This document shows, one piece after another, positions 1 through 11,471 of a stretch of DNA of 64,000 nt. The notes under the pieces are model-generated. The model had not been told where the DNA came from. It saw nothing but the letters and a program-made list of their open reading frames with translations, and searched no databases. The DNA comes from Oscarella lobularis (taxonomy: Eukaryota; Porifera; Homoscleromorpha; Homosclerophorida; Oscarellidae), in assembly GCF_947507565.1 (NCBI RefSeq), contig NC_089185.1, forward strand, positions 2,046,001-2,110,000, given 5' to 3'. The stretch's first letter is position 1. Each line of letters begins with the position of its first letter. The position numbers were made by a program, and so were the translations under genes.

Positions 1-1083
1 TTCCTAAATACGATCTGTTGTAGGTGTCAATTTCTATATTAGGATAAACGTTTATCAATAATTACTTAACGCAAAACAAAGAAGATACTTTTCACTACCT
101 AATGCCATTAATGTTAGCATGTAAATTAACCAAATTAAGGAGCTTGACGTACCCAGGACGTACCCAGGGTGGCCATTAGTGGATAGGCGCAAAATGGGCA
201 GCGAGCAAGGAAATTCTTCAGGACCATAAGTAATTGAAATTTGGCTTCAGCACCGATGACAAAAAATTGCAGATATCCAGCAATTTATGATTATTTTTGC
301 TGTACTTCACAATTCTTTCAGAGCAAACGTGCCCGCAAGGTAAAAAAGCGTATGCCTCGCAGATAATACGGCAATGCGCAAATGAAGTGATAGATAAAGT
401 TATCGCATTAAAGAATTACTCAACTACATGCAATAAATTCTCCGTACGAAATTCGCTTCGTTATCGAGCGCGGTTCGCAATCTTCTTCTTCTAAACATAG
501 ACCGATAGAGCTGTTGCTACTTTCAGGGGCTAGATCAAGCCACGTAATCTCTCTTTCAGTCACGGAATCGCTTTTTAGATCATGCACGCTAAGGGAAGGA
601 GGAGCGAAAAATCATCCCAAATATTGTGTTCGCTGAACACCAATTCACTCCTCGCTGACAAAAGTGCGGCTGGACACTTACGAGGTGCAGCCAAGCACTT
701 TTCAAGATAGTGATAAGGAAGACCCTCAGGTGTTAGTTCACAGAGTGTCAGGCAAACTCCAAATAAGTGCTCAGCAGACTAGCTCAATTTACAGTGTACT
801 CAGCTACGCGTAGATAGTAATAACCGCAAATAATGCTGGAACATCTGAAGTTAGGATTTCCACGAGCGCGTCACACGCTCAATCGAAAACCTTAGAATCT
901 TCTTCACCACCCGGGCGCAGCCGGGTAGTCAGCTAGTAGAAGCTAAATACACTCTCGTGACGAAACTGGAAAGAACAGCCACATGAGACTTTGACATTGA
1001 GCACTAAACGATATATAATGCTTCTTGTCTGTAAAAGAAACAATCACAGTACGCAGAGTTTTTCGTTATGCAGTCGTGCATCA
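1..1083. other. No gene recognised
   Basis: I see no convincing coding region in this stretch; the short open frames have no recognisable domain. The only structure is a GC-rich hairpin at 909-926 (arms ACCCGG and CCGGGT), flanked by a short CTAGCT-type motif. It resembles a hairpin at 40463-40480 in the opposite orientation. Confidence 0.5.
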
Positions 1084-1087
1084 TTAA

Positions 1088-1881
1088 AGGGGAACTGAAG
1101 TGGCAAAAAAATTTATTCCGATCACTGCTGTTTCGGGTGTACGTGAATGCGTACGATTCGTTAGCGTTAGTCAAAATTCTGTAACCCAAAGTTTCGCGGC
1201 TCTACAACACTCTAAAGTTTAGTGGGCGGAGTAAGGCATGACGTCACTATAGGAACGGAAGTGGCGTTTCGGCTGCTTCCAGTACTTTTTTGACAGCTTC
1301 TAGACGTCGAACTCGCTTACTAGCTATGATAGACCTTACCGATTTACGGTAGATACTGACACAAAGAAGCTATAGCTTCGACGTCTAGCTCCATTTTGGG
1401 GCAATAAGGGCCAGTTTCATTTTCGGGGAAACCGCTCCGTCTCCTAACTAGGTATGGAACAAACGCGGGTTTTAATGTGTAATTGAAACACTTTCAAACG
1501 GTTCTAGAGAGGCGAATGACGTTGTAGGCCTGATTTCGGCGGGTACCAAAATAGCGGCCGAAACTGGATGCAGCGAAAGGCACTAATTGCCTAAAACGGG
1601 GCCCAATATCGCTTATTCAAAGCGGTCTGAACTAGAACTAACACTGGCCATACGTCCTTGTTGAGAAAAATCGTGCTGTAGAGGCAATCAAAAATGTACT
1701 GGAAGCAGCAGAAACACCCACTTCCGTTCCTAGTGTGACGTCACTGACTCTTCTACGCCCAAACTAAAGCGGCTTCAAGTCCGCGCCTAAGGATCGCGAT
1801 CGTAATTGACTACCGCCATTAGAGTAGGCCTATCTATAGCTCAAGCATATCAAAAGTTTTCCTGACCACTTCAGTTCCCCT
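1088..1881. mobile_element. Non-autonomous Kolobok-type MITE with TTAA target duplication
   Basis: A 794-bp non-coding element. Its ends are inverted copies of AGGGGAACTGAAGTGG, each flanked by TTAA (1084-1087 and 1882-1885). The inverted symmetry continues inward: the blocks around 1217-1295 and 1690-1770 (GGGCGGAGTA, TGACGTCACT, CCACTTCCGTTCC and their complements) pair with each other, so the whole element can fold back. A TTAA target and AGGG-type ends are typical of Kolobok. The two autonomous elements nearby begin with AGGGGAAG and AGGGTAAC, so one of that group may mobilise it. It has no coding capacity. Confidence 0.8.
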
Positions 1882-2580
1882 TTAAGCTAAATAAGGGTGC
1901 GGACAATTTTATTTGCAAAAAATGAGACGTTGAAAGGGGAAGTCTCATGGGTTCCATTTCCTCCATCGCTTGAAAGATCTTATCAAAATAAAGCGTTCTA
2001 TACGGCGATTAGCCGCTTTTGTACCTTTTTGAGCGTGCAGCGAGTTGTCGAAGTAGAGGGTGTGTCAGGATGGGCCTCGCCCCTACTATGCAGTGACGTT
2101 AGTGGTTCTTGGTGCGTATGGTGTACTGCATAGCTTATGGTTGCAGCAACGGCGACAGAGAAGCAGCCCGCGGAATCAGCTTTTTTCGCCTACCGTTGAC
2201 TAGGAAAGACACCTTAAGAAAATGGCTTCTTCGTTTGCGCCTGAAAGACCCTCCGCTATCGTCAAATAGCCGGGTTTGCTCAGAACATTTTACGCCAGAT
2301 TGCTTTGTGAAAGATCTTCGGGCTGAGCTACTCCACGAAAAGCCTCGCGCGACACTCCGTGAAGGAGCTATCCCCACCTTTTTCGACTCCAATTAAGAAT
2401 GGATTTTTCATGCCCGGCGTTCGTCCAGCATGGTTACTTAGTGGAATTTCCCCAATTTCAAGTCCTCAGCGTCCATCAGATCATTCGTCGGAAATGAAGG
2501 GTGACAGTGTAGCAGAGCATTCTTTGGAAATCAAAGAAGAAAGGAGGATTATGAACCCATAGACTCGTCGGCTGCTGACG

Positions 2581-4967
2581 CAGGGCTCGATTAGTCTAAA
2601 AATTTTCCATCGCAAGAACTGCTACGCAAAACAATCTTTGCGTAGCAGAACTTTTAAAATGCATCGCAATTTGTTTAACTTACGTTAAACGATGTGTAAG
2701 CATAAGTCTTACAGTATGTTATGACATAGATAAGTCATTAAGTTTCTAAGTCAAAGTGAAACTGACTCCGAGTTCGAGTCTCCATATTTCCTTTTTCGAG
2801 ATCCATATGGCTGAGTTCCCGAACGTCTAGCGGTGGTAAAAAACCGCCGTGTCGCTTCTTTCGGTTCAAAGTTTTCTGTAGGAGTTCCGTCGATGCTGAT
2901 TCGCATGACGTTGTCGAGGCTTTCTTCTCCGAGACTTGAACGCCAATCGGTCTTGATTCGTCTCATTGCACTAAATCCCCGCTCGACTATAGCGTTGCTC
3001 ACGGGAAGCATCAAAAATGCGAATGAGGTGTACAAGATTGGAAAAGGAGTGACTGTACTCGGTCAGCACAATAGGCCAAATCTTATTCTTTTCCACATGT
3101 TGCAAGTTGTCAAGCCAAAAGACTTTGAATGTTGTCCACTCGCTCATAATGTTTTCGACTGATGTATTCTTTGCCTCAAGTGCGAGGTTGAAATGACGAA
3201 CTGCTGATGAAATTTCGCTGTCTCCGTAGCCCATGATTTGATCCTTGTCCGTTGGCCATAATTTCGTGTCAAGCAACCGAACGGCCTTGAAGAAATCTTT
3301 CTTTAAGTCATTCATCCGATTAGCAACGCAGTTATTGACAGCCGTAATATAAAGGTTTCGGGAGTTATTAAACGCCTCAAGAACGTCTCAACGTCTACAG
3401 CAGAAAGAAATTTTGTAATTTCTGTTGTTTCAATTGTTCCTTCGCGCAACCTCTCGACAGAAACATGAAGTGTATCTAGGATAGCTATTGCTAAAGGCAA
3501 GTCCATCAAACTACCTTGTAAATTGCATGATAGTTTAGCCAAGGGCTTCAACAATGCTCGAAAGAAGAGCATATGCAGCACAAATTTGAAGCTCTTTAAC
3601 TTTTTCAAATAGCCTTGAAAACAAGTTCTTTCTGTTGCAGGCGAGCTCTCAGAAGAAAGGGACTCTATGTGAGCACAGATAACGGCATATCCTGCAATTA
3701 AGCTGTCAAGAGCGTTGCATTTGTGTTGTAGCCACCTCGTTCTGTGGGCCTTCTCCGGCTTTTTTACTGCAGTCTCTAGTATACTTCCTAAGTCTCTTAA
3801 CTGTATTAGCCGCTTAGGACTCTTTTGGTAGACATAGTACATGTCCATTAGCACTTTCGTAACTTCCGTCATGTATGTTTCTGAAAAAGCGTCTTTAGCA
3901 AGCCAATTCAAGGCGATGGTTTAGACAGTGAATGCCTACTATCCAGGGAACTTCTTGTCGCAGTAAGGTAACTAAACCTGGTCGACGTCCCAGGTTTACA
4001 GCAGAACCATCAACGCACAATCCAATCAACTTAGTTTTCCAGTCATCTATGCCCATTTCAGCAAAAACGTCTTGGACAGTAGCAAAAATTCCTTCAGCTG
4101 TAGCATCCGTGACATCTTTTAATCGCAGAAATCGACAATCGGTTGTTCCATCTTGACGACCAAACATCACGTAAATTAGCTCTTTTTCCTTGACACTACT
4201 GTCCGTCGAACCATCCATCAGCAGCGAAATATAAGGTGATGCCTTCATATCTTTAAGCACGGCGTCTTTGAGCGTTTGACTGATGACATCTGTAAATTCT
4301 CGGCACTTTTTGTCGGTTGCGTATGTATTACCCAAGGCAACTCCGTGTCGTTTTTCCGAAACTTGGCAAAAGGAAGTTCCTCTTTTGCTAAATAGTACGC
4401 CACATCAAAAAGTTTCTGCACACGCTCCTCTTCTTCACTTGAAGCTACTGCCATCGCACGGCCTATTGGAGTCGACGTGTAGAGGTTCGAAATAGATGCT
4501 GTTGGCCGTTTCTGTCTTCTGGCTTCTTCGTGCATTTGCGACTTCGAGTGCTTCGCGACGTTATCTTTCTTTAGCCATTTGCCTGATACGCCTTCGAAAA
4601 AGCGGGACTGTAATTCCGACAGCTTTTCAGGCGCTCACTGTGCGTCTGGCACCATTCGCAGTATATTCTCGTGATTAGACCTTTGTCCTCGTCAAACCGA
4701 AGCCATTCGCCGGATCGGTCAACTTCCAGGGCCCAACGCTTCACCGTAAGGACACTGACTGCCATGTGGAAGAAGCAAGGAAGAAAAGATCTCCGCGTGT
4801 GCATTCCTTATAGCGTGCGCTACTGCGCTTCTAAGCGTCTCTTGAGCCAAAAACTTTGCGTCGCAAAATCAGCGACGCAAAATCAGCGACGCAATTACAT
4901 TTTTGCTTCGCAAAACTAAAATCTTCTGTCGCAAATTGCGATGCGATACCGCTTAAATCGAGCCCTG
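2581..4967 (-). mobile_element. hAT transposon nested in Kolobok-1 (5-bp TSD)
   Basis: The ends are CAGGGCTCGATT (2581-2592) and its complement (4956-4967). The flanking direct repeat is TGACG (2576-2580 and 4968-4972), five bases long. Most hAT elements make 8-bp duplications, but 5-bp and 6-bp lineages (hAT5 and hAT6) are known, and this one fits hAT5. A second, internal inverted pair GCATCGCAATTTG lies at 2661-2673 and 4932-4944. Confidence 0.8.
2751..4804 (-). pseudogene. hAT transposase (ZNF862-like), decayed
   Basis: The minus-strand pieces run in order from 4804 down to 2751. There is an N-terminal zinc-binding segment (CEWCQTH and a following H), a KLFDVAYYLAKEELPF segment, and a catalytic-core start (LLMDGSTDSSVKEKELIYV) with CVDGSAVNLG and HCLNHRLELA. 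A middle helical region follows, then the C-terminal dimerisation motif SNAIVERGFSAM. These are standard hAT landmarks. The pieces lie in different frames with changes near 4575, 4370, 3900 and 3310, so no full-length protein is possible. It is a parasite inside the Kolobok-1 transposase gene, oriented against it. Confidence 0.8.
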
Positions 4968-6489
4968 TGACGAAACCAAATCAACAAGCCTTGCTGACGA
5001 TATCACACCGCAGGATGACAAGACATTTCTTGTGTTCGCCACCTCCGTGAATAAACTGTTTCGATTTTGTCCTATTTGTGGATCTCCTATTTCAGAGAGT
5101 ACGCAGACCACAAGAGGAAGTAAACTAATGGCCCATTTGCAGTGTTTGATTGGCCACAACGTAAAATGGTCGTCCCAACCAGATATTGCTGGTATGGCCG
5201 CAGGAAATCTGCTAATAGCAGCATCAATTTTGCTAACTGGAGGCTCCTTCACAAAATTCGACGACTTTTCAAGACTCTAAATCTGATGTCCATCTCCAAA
5301 GCTGAATTTTATAAGATCCAAGATGCATATATTTTTCCTGTTATTAATGAAGCGTGGAAAGGACATAAAAAAGAATTGATCACGAAGTTGAAAGGTAAAC
5401 AGAGCCCTCACTGGAGACGGACGTTGCGATAGCCCAGGATACTCGGCCAAGTACTGCACGTATACATTTATTGAGCAGAGCAGCGGCCAAATTATCGACT
5501 TTGAACTTGTCCAAGTGTCAGAAGTTGCCAATTCTTGCGTGATGAAGAAAGAAGCTTTTTTCCGCGCGCTGAGTCGCCTCCAACGGGACTTGGATATTGT
5601 TCAGATTGCAACAGATCGTCACGTGCAAATACGAAGCCTCCTTACAGAACAGTGAGTATTGACCATCAATTTGACGTTTGGCACCTGGCAAAGTCTGTCC
5701 TCAAAAAGTTACTTACCAAAGGAAAGACAAAGGGAAATGAGGACATTTTTCCGTGGATCAAGTCCATCACGAATCACCTTTGGTGGTGCTCGCAGTTATG
5801 TGGCGGTAATGAAATGCTTCTAATAGAAAAATGCACGTCGCTTGTCCATCATATCGCTAACGTCCACTCCTGGGGAAACAGCGACTTGTTGTACAATGCT
5901 GCCACGATGAATTATTGCCAACAGATGAAGCGGAGGTGAAGTAGCTCAAACCAGGTTCTGCTCCTCATGAGGCAATTCAGAAAATTGTCCTTGACAAGCG
6001 CCTACTCAACGACGTCAAAAAGATCACAAAGTTAGAAGCTTACCACTCTCTGCTGACAAAGTACTGTCCAAAGCGAATACATTTTCGATATAATGGGATG
6101 GTTGCTCGGACGCAGCTAGCGATTCTTGACCATAATAACAACGTCGGGCGCCCGCAAACTGTTGACGACGACGGAGAGGGATGATACAAGATCGTGTTCC
6201 CGAAAGCAACAAAGTGTTGGGTTGCAAGCCAATTTATGAGCCCAAGGGTTATCTCTATCGACGAGAACTGTTATCTGACATAATAGCCCTACGAGAGAAA
6301 AAAGCAACAAAATTGAATACTTACAAAGTGGAACCTTTGCCGGCACCCATTGCTTCAAGAATTACGTCTGTAGAAAGACCAGAAAAGAGCGACGTAATTA
6401 AGAAACAAATAAGTAGATTTAGCGACTGAATGTATTTTTCATTCCTATTGAGGAATCTCCAGTCAGACAGGCCACAGAATGTTATCAAA

Positions 6490-7131
6490 CTAATCTGACT
6501 CGCTAGAGGTCTCGTCTATGTCTAAATCCATATTGTCACCAGCCCATTGAAAGCCGACGTATTGGCCGCATTCTTCCGGAAACTTCCTTCTTATAACGAC
6601 TACAACAAACGATGGGAGGCAAATTCGGACTCCTCGTCCAAGTCGTTCGTGGACCCAATACGTAAACTGCCGATACGCAGTTAGCTTTAGTAGTCTAAGC
6701 AGAGTCAGTAGGGTTGACTAGTGTTACACCGCTGCATACCTGTTAGAAAAAGGCTCCGTAATTTCGCCTCTTCTGACGTCGTTCATGCTCACAACAGCTG
6801 TTCTCAGAACGTCGACGTTGAGACAGACTGCGCCGAAGTTTTCATGGTCTGTAATGCACTGAAGACCATACATCGTCCAGTCAAGTGCGTTTTCCTCTTG
6901 ACAACAACGGAACTCTCGCTCAGACGGCATAATGTGGCACAGGTAGCAAGTGCACCACGCCCTACTCGAACGATCGACCGTATCAATGTCGGTTACGCTA
7001 CTGACGCTGCTCTGATCCAAACTAGAAGGAAGAAAATCCTCACTGTATTGAGGATCGGGTCTTTCATGCCGCGGTTCGAAGCTGTAAAGCTCAATTGACG
7101 ACATTATTCGGCAAAATAGCGTGCGCACCAA
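6490..7131 (-). CDS. P2X7 C-terminal (ballast) domain protein carried by Kolobok-1
   Basis: Two exons (7131-6740 and 6694-6490) joined over a 45-bp GT-AG intron give an uninterrupted 198-residue protein. Exon 1 holds a cysteine-rich zinc site typical of the P2X7 cytoplasmic tail (Pfam P2RX7_C): WCTCYLCHIMPSEREFRCCQE, then a CITDH motif and VCLNVDVL. Exon 2 holds the family's second half, AYRQFTYWVHERLGRG, then PSFVVVVIR and YVGF, with an acidic end. There is no channel domain or membrane segment, so this is not a P2X receptor. It lies inside the Kolobok-1 ends, convergent with the transposase. Its role is unknown; binding the transposase, DNA or a host partner are all guesses. Confidence 0.8.
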
Positions 7132-7310
7132 GAACCACTGGCGTCACTGCATAGTAGGGGCGAGGCCCATCCTGACACACCCTCTACTTCGACAACTCGC
7201 TGCACGCTCAAAAAGGTACAAAAGCGGCTAATCGCCGTACAGAACGCTTTATTTCGATAAGATCTTTCAAGCGATGGAGGAAGTGGAACCCATGAGACTT
7301 CCCCTTTGAA

Positions 7311-8870
7311 CTTTCTCGGGTTGTTGTCTTTTGGTCTGTAAAAGACGAATACGTTCTGAAAAATTGTTGTGGTACGCCACAGGTTTTCTTTTCCTAAGTA
7401 GGTAAGCGGCGGCGAACAAGCAACGAGATAATCGATTTTTCAACAAAAACATTCAATCAAAAAATAAATAAATATTCTACCGCATTCACTATTAAACGCA
7501 TGAACTTAATTAACTCTGCTATGAACCGCGCCTCGCGCAACCCTTTCGGCTTCACCACCTCCGGATAGCGAAAATAATAGTCCAACACTATCAAGAAGTC
7601 TGTCTTTAAGCTCGAACGGATCTGCAGCCATCTTCGTCAACGGCAGACTTGGAAAATGCATTTGAATAAGAGGCTCGGGCGGCTGTGATTCTGAAACTGC
7701 TCACACATCTGACAACATTGAACTTTTTGCTGACGCAACGCTTTCGGCATTGCGATTTGATCTCTTCATATTATGACGTCCCCCACATTTGACTTAGCGG
7801 GACACAAAGGCTAACAACACCCTTAAAGTGAAAGCTAAATCCGCCTTGGTGACGGCCGCCAAGTGCGTAATATCAAAAGCAATCGACTGAGTTGCGGATT
7901 TGCTTCTGTGTTAGCCTGTATTTTATTAAAACCTTTTTAACGGTCCGAGTGAAAACGCGCTCTCAACGCGTGTGATAGATTACTGACAACATGAGTCGGT
8001 TGAAAAAGCTGCTAAAGCAGTTTTACGTCAGCTTCCGTGAGCAATGGAACCCCGGGAGTTAAAACGTCTAATCAAAGTATTACATTACGCATTAGCCAAT
8101 GACTTGGTGCAATAACTATTTCCATTTGAAATTATTTGCTTGTTTTAAGTGTGCCACGAAGAGCTTACCCAACGCTTGCGACGCGTTTTAGTTTTACGCA
8201 ACGATGAAATTGGCTAGCGTGTTAATTCTGCATACAAATCATACATACAAAAAAGGATGAATTTCCCTTATTTCGGCGAAGTCTTTCGAACGCTGTAACG
8301 TCAGGGATAGTAGTCTTCTATCTCTGGTAACGTGAACGAAACAAAGTCGCGCGCTACAGTAGAAGTGTTATCTATAGCCTCTTGTAAAACGAAGCGGTTT
8401 TCTGCTTCTTCTGCAGATTCCCCTGCCTTTGCTTCTTCCCCTACTTTTTTCTTATATATTTCTTTTTTGCTGCGGTGTTTTTGCGATGAAATGTACATCA
8501 TTTAGGTTCTTCCGGAGAGTTTTTTCTTCTTTGCCTCGGCCTTGGCCGAGCGCGAAAGTTTTCCACAGCGTCGGTCATTCGCCAACTGCCGGCGCCGAGC
8601 GGCGTCGCGCGGCGGCGATAGGAACGTCTGCGCCAACGAGTTCTCTCGCATCCGTTGGTCGTCGCTTTCTTCGAGCACGGCGTGGGTACCGGCGTCATCG
8701 TTGGTTTATAGGCTTTTTGCTCGTCGCTGTCGTCGCCTTCATTGTGTTATGCGGCTTGTCTGTCGTCGCTGTCGCCGCCTTTGTCTTGGGATCCGGCTTC
8801 TGTCTCTGTATATCCTCTGTCAACAGCCGTCAAATCCTTTTCTCTTAAAAAAGCACATCGGGTAACTGTT
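7311..8870. other. No gene recognised
   Basis: Outside the Kolobok-1 right end I find no domain-bearing frame. A minus-strand frame at 8301-8501 has a charged EE/KK-rich sequence, and overlapping frames at 8429-8865 are arginine/serine-rich on both strands. These look compositional rather than coding. Confidence 0.4.
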
Positions 8871-8876
8871 CAAAAT

Positions 8877-10329
8877 GACTGCAAATTCCGCAAAGAAAGA
8901 GCAATAATGTGGAATGCAGAATTTTCAACAATTCCAGAACTTTCGCTTCGATACGACCAATACATGTCGCAGGCCTGCATAAGGCCCGCGTGGCTTATGC
9001 TGTCTGACAAAAGGAACAAATCTGGGTTTACTTTGCCTATTAAAGAGTCGCATGAAACAGATACCATACCAGGTCAAATACACTGACTTACTTTTCTAAT
9101 TTGTTTCCGTGGGATTCCACTGTTTCATACCTATATCAAAACTCTTTGCAAGATTACACAGTGTTCTTTTTCGATGGTCTCTGATAACGTAAGGGGTAAG
9201 AGGTATTATAGAATATCAGGTTATCGAGCGATCTTCCACGGAGTTATTGACATTTTGTCAGACGTAACGGATTCTGGGTCAACCAAGTATTTTCACGGCG
9301 TCGTCGCTGACGAGACCGGCCGAATTCGATTCATTTTCTTTACGCCAAGCCGCAGGAAGCGACTCGCTCAATTCGCTGCAGCGAACCACGCCGTCTCTTT
9401 TACAAACGCCAAAATCAAGCGCAGCAAATGAAGCCAACATTGAGGGCCTTTCGAGATCTCCGAAAAAAGTATCAGTCACTACTCACATTGACGCGACTCC
9501 AGATCCCACGAAGTTCATTACGCTTCTTCAAATCAAGGATCAAGTTCCAAATCAAAAAGTGTCGTTCAAAGCTAAAGTTTTCGATCTCTCTCAAACTATG
9601 GAATCTTCTACTGGTGTCAACGTTCGTCGAGCTTCTGTTAGTGACGACACCGCAAAAAGCATTCTGACCCTTTGGGGGAACTTTACAGACGTCGTTCAAA
9701 TAAATCGGTTATATGGCTTTGTTGGCATGCGGGTCAAACTTGCCGAATATGAATTGACTCTCTGTACCCCGAAAGGAAACGCCGAAAATCGTCCTATTGA
9801 CGACATCGGCTCATTCTGTCTGCTTCCTTTCTTTTTGTCTGAAAGACCTACTTTCGTTCACGGCGCTAAAATTATCGGCGCCACCAGCTTTTCTTCTCAC
9901 GCACTTTTTCCCTCCTGCAAGTTTGGCCACACTTCGCAGTCTGATTCCTCCGTCCCATACGCCATATGCTCCTCATGCTTCTGCCTTTCACCACTGTTCC
10001 AAAGAGATAACATCGTTCTTGACAATTGCGGCTGACGGAACGAAAATTAATTTAAATGCTCACTGCCCCGAAATGGTAAAATTACCGCCAAAAGCATCAC
10101 TGAAGGGTTTCGTTTGTCAGCCCCAAAATTCACCGTCAAAAACAACAAAGCCAGAAAAATCGTTGACGTCATTCAGCTCAATAACGCCCCGCAAGTACGC
10201 AAGTATTCTGCTGCCGTGCGTTCACTTTTTCCAACTAACGCTGACGCTGACCAGGACACCTCCGCTGCAAAATCTGCCACATTCGAAGGCGATAGCTTCG
10301 ACGGAGACGAACTTCTCGATAACGAATAA
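8877..10329 (+). pseudogene. RPA-like OB-fold single-strand-DNA-binding protein, decayed
   Basis: Two consecutive OB-fold-like segments can be read. The first (about 9200-9425) has VIDILSDVTDSGSTKYFHGV followed by DETGRIRFIFF, the pattern of an RPA-type OB barrel. The second (about 9430-9800) starts SPKKVSV and has KVSFKAKVFDL, DDTAKSILTLWGN and an IDDIGSF ending. A charged tail ending DGDELLDNE closes at 10329. The pieces need a frame change near 9425 and another after 9800, and the N-terminal part has stops, so it is a relic. RPA-like proteins are carried by some eukaryotic transposons, notably Helitrons, but I see no element ends here; it could also be a duplicated host gene. It stops about 160 bp before Kolobok-2. 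Confidence 0.55.
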
Positions 10330-10697
10330 CATTTTTTCTGTTGTTTTCAAGTAAGGAAGGAGGGCTTTTCTCCGCTCTTTGCGGGAGACGTTTTGGATTT
10401 GCGTTACATCTTTGTAAGCCTTAACAAGCTGTCTTCAGTTATTTCATTTTGCATGCTTTTGTGTTTTTTTAGCATGCTCCAACTGTTCTTAAAGGGTAAC
10501 TAACATGGAAAAATCCCTTTTCGATTTTTTTGCTTTTCATACTCTTTGTACTGTAAAGGAATAGAAACGCGTTGAAATTTTGAACTATGAGGTATTTTGC
10601 CATCATTTATGGCATTTACCCTTGTATTTCCGGACACACCCCTACGGGACGCTAATACGTCATTGGAGGTTCCTGTTTGTCAAGGGCTACCTGCTTC

Positions 10698-11471
10698 ATG
10701 AATCGGGAGAGTCAGCATTCCGAGTATTCCTGGGTCCATCGCCATAGCGGTGTCCATGAAGAGCAATCTGGAGATGAAAGTACCGTCAGTGGAGACAGCG
10801 AAGCGCTATTAGAGTAGATCGACGGACCTGGCGAACGCGAAGAAGACTCGGACGACAGCGCTGGTGGCGAGAACGTCATCCTACCTTATCAATTCAAGCC
10901 AGAACTATCGCCTCAAGCGTTGTCATCGCCCGCAAATGCTGATGAGACTCCTAATCCCAACACACGGCTGGGCTCTCTTCAATGGTAAGTATTTACTCTT
11001 TTGTAATGCAATTATGTGCATACCCACCCTTTTGTAGGTGTCACTGTGGATGCTGCACTATTATGCCAAGTGAGGAGGAGTGCATTTGCTGCCAAGAGGA
11101 AGCTGCACTAAACGCCAGAATGGATGAATTCAACCAAGTACGATGCATTACTGACCACCCCGGATTTCCTGCAGTTTGCCTCAATGTATGGGTGCTTCAA
11201 GCGGCTTACTTCCAACTTCGCCAAGAGCACGGGGTTGAAGATTTGTCACAATATACCCACGAGTATATGCACTAAATATATACAATTGCATTTCTTTATT
11301 CGTTCTATTAGACGGTACAGATACGTGGCCTATAGGCAGTTCGTCCGGTGGTGCTGGGGATGGCTAGGACAGCGTGTTCGGGTAGTCATTCCTGCCTGTG
11401 TTGTGACGAAAATTAGAGAAACTTTTCAGTCTAATATGTATTTGGGATTTAGGCATCCAGATTTACAATAG
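10698..11471 (+). pseudogene. P2X7 C-terminal domain protein carried by Kolobok-2, one in-frame stop
   Basis: Three exons (10698-10984, 11038-11262, 11312-11471) splice in frame over two GT-AG introns of about 50 bp, giving 224 codons. Exon 1 is acidic and ends in a YQFKPEL...RLGSLQW segment. Exon 2 starts with the zinc site CHCGCCTIMPSEEECICCQE, then CITDHPGFPAVCLN. Exon 3 carries AYRQFVRWCWGWLGQRV, IPACVV and a final LGFRHPD. This matches the P2X7 cytoplasmic ballast family from end to end. A single TAG at 10815-10817 (codon 40) interrupts exon 1. It could be a recent inactivation or polymorphism, or translation could begin later. It overlaps the transposase 3' end tail to tail. Confidence 0.8.

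Larger units (their letters stand above)
2109..6429 (+). pseudogene. THAP-domain Kolobok transposase, interrupted and frameshifted
   Basis: The N-terminus (2109-2393) is a classic THAP zinc domain: CIAYGCSN, an FFRLP motif, W, CSEHF, then a closing IPTFF motif. It would bind the element's own ends. After the hAT insertion (2581-4967) coding resumes with a CPICGSPI zinc-knuckle-like segment and a Kolobok core containing a DVWHLAK block and a following WCSQLCGG segment, ending near 6429. If the hAT and one copy of its TGACG duplication are taken out, the frame runs straight through the junction. Further frame changes appear near 5400, 5650 and 5940, so it is dead. It is convergent with the P2X7-C gene, ending about 60 bp from that gene's stop. 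Confidence 0.8.
1935..7305 (+). mobile_element. Kolobok-1 DNA transposon, with a nested hAT element
   Basis: The ends are long inverted repeats of about 180 bp: 1935-2117 matches the complement of 7126-7305 over most of its length, starting AGGGGAAGTCTCATGGG. The direct flanks are TTGAA (1930-1934 and 7306-7310), a departure from the usual Kolobok TTAA. The element carries a THAP transposase on the plus strand and a P2X7-C-domain gene on the minus strand, tail to tail. A 2387-bp hAT element (2581-4967) sits inside the transposase gene, so the native element was about 3 kb. Confidence 0.85.

Noticed and set aside
6490-7131. A P2X receptor gene
   Set aside because: Only the cytoplasmic C-terminal domain is present. 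There are no transmembrane segments or ATP-binding ectodomain, and it lies inside transposon ends.
8429-8865. Overlapping 107-139 residue plus-strand frames
   Set aside because: Arginine- and cysteine-rich compositional frames; the minus strand is also open and no motif is seen.
9797-10354. A 185-residue frame after the OB folds
   Set aside because: Threonine/proline/leucine-rich shadow of the decayed RPA-like gene; the OB frame runs in a neighbouring phase.
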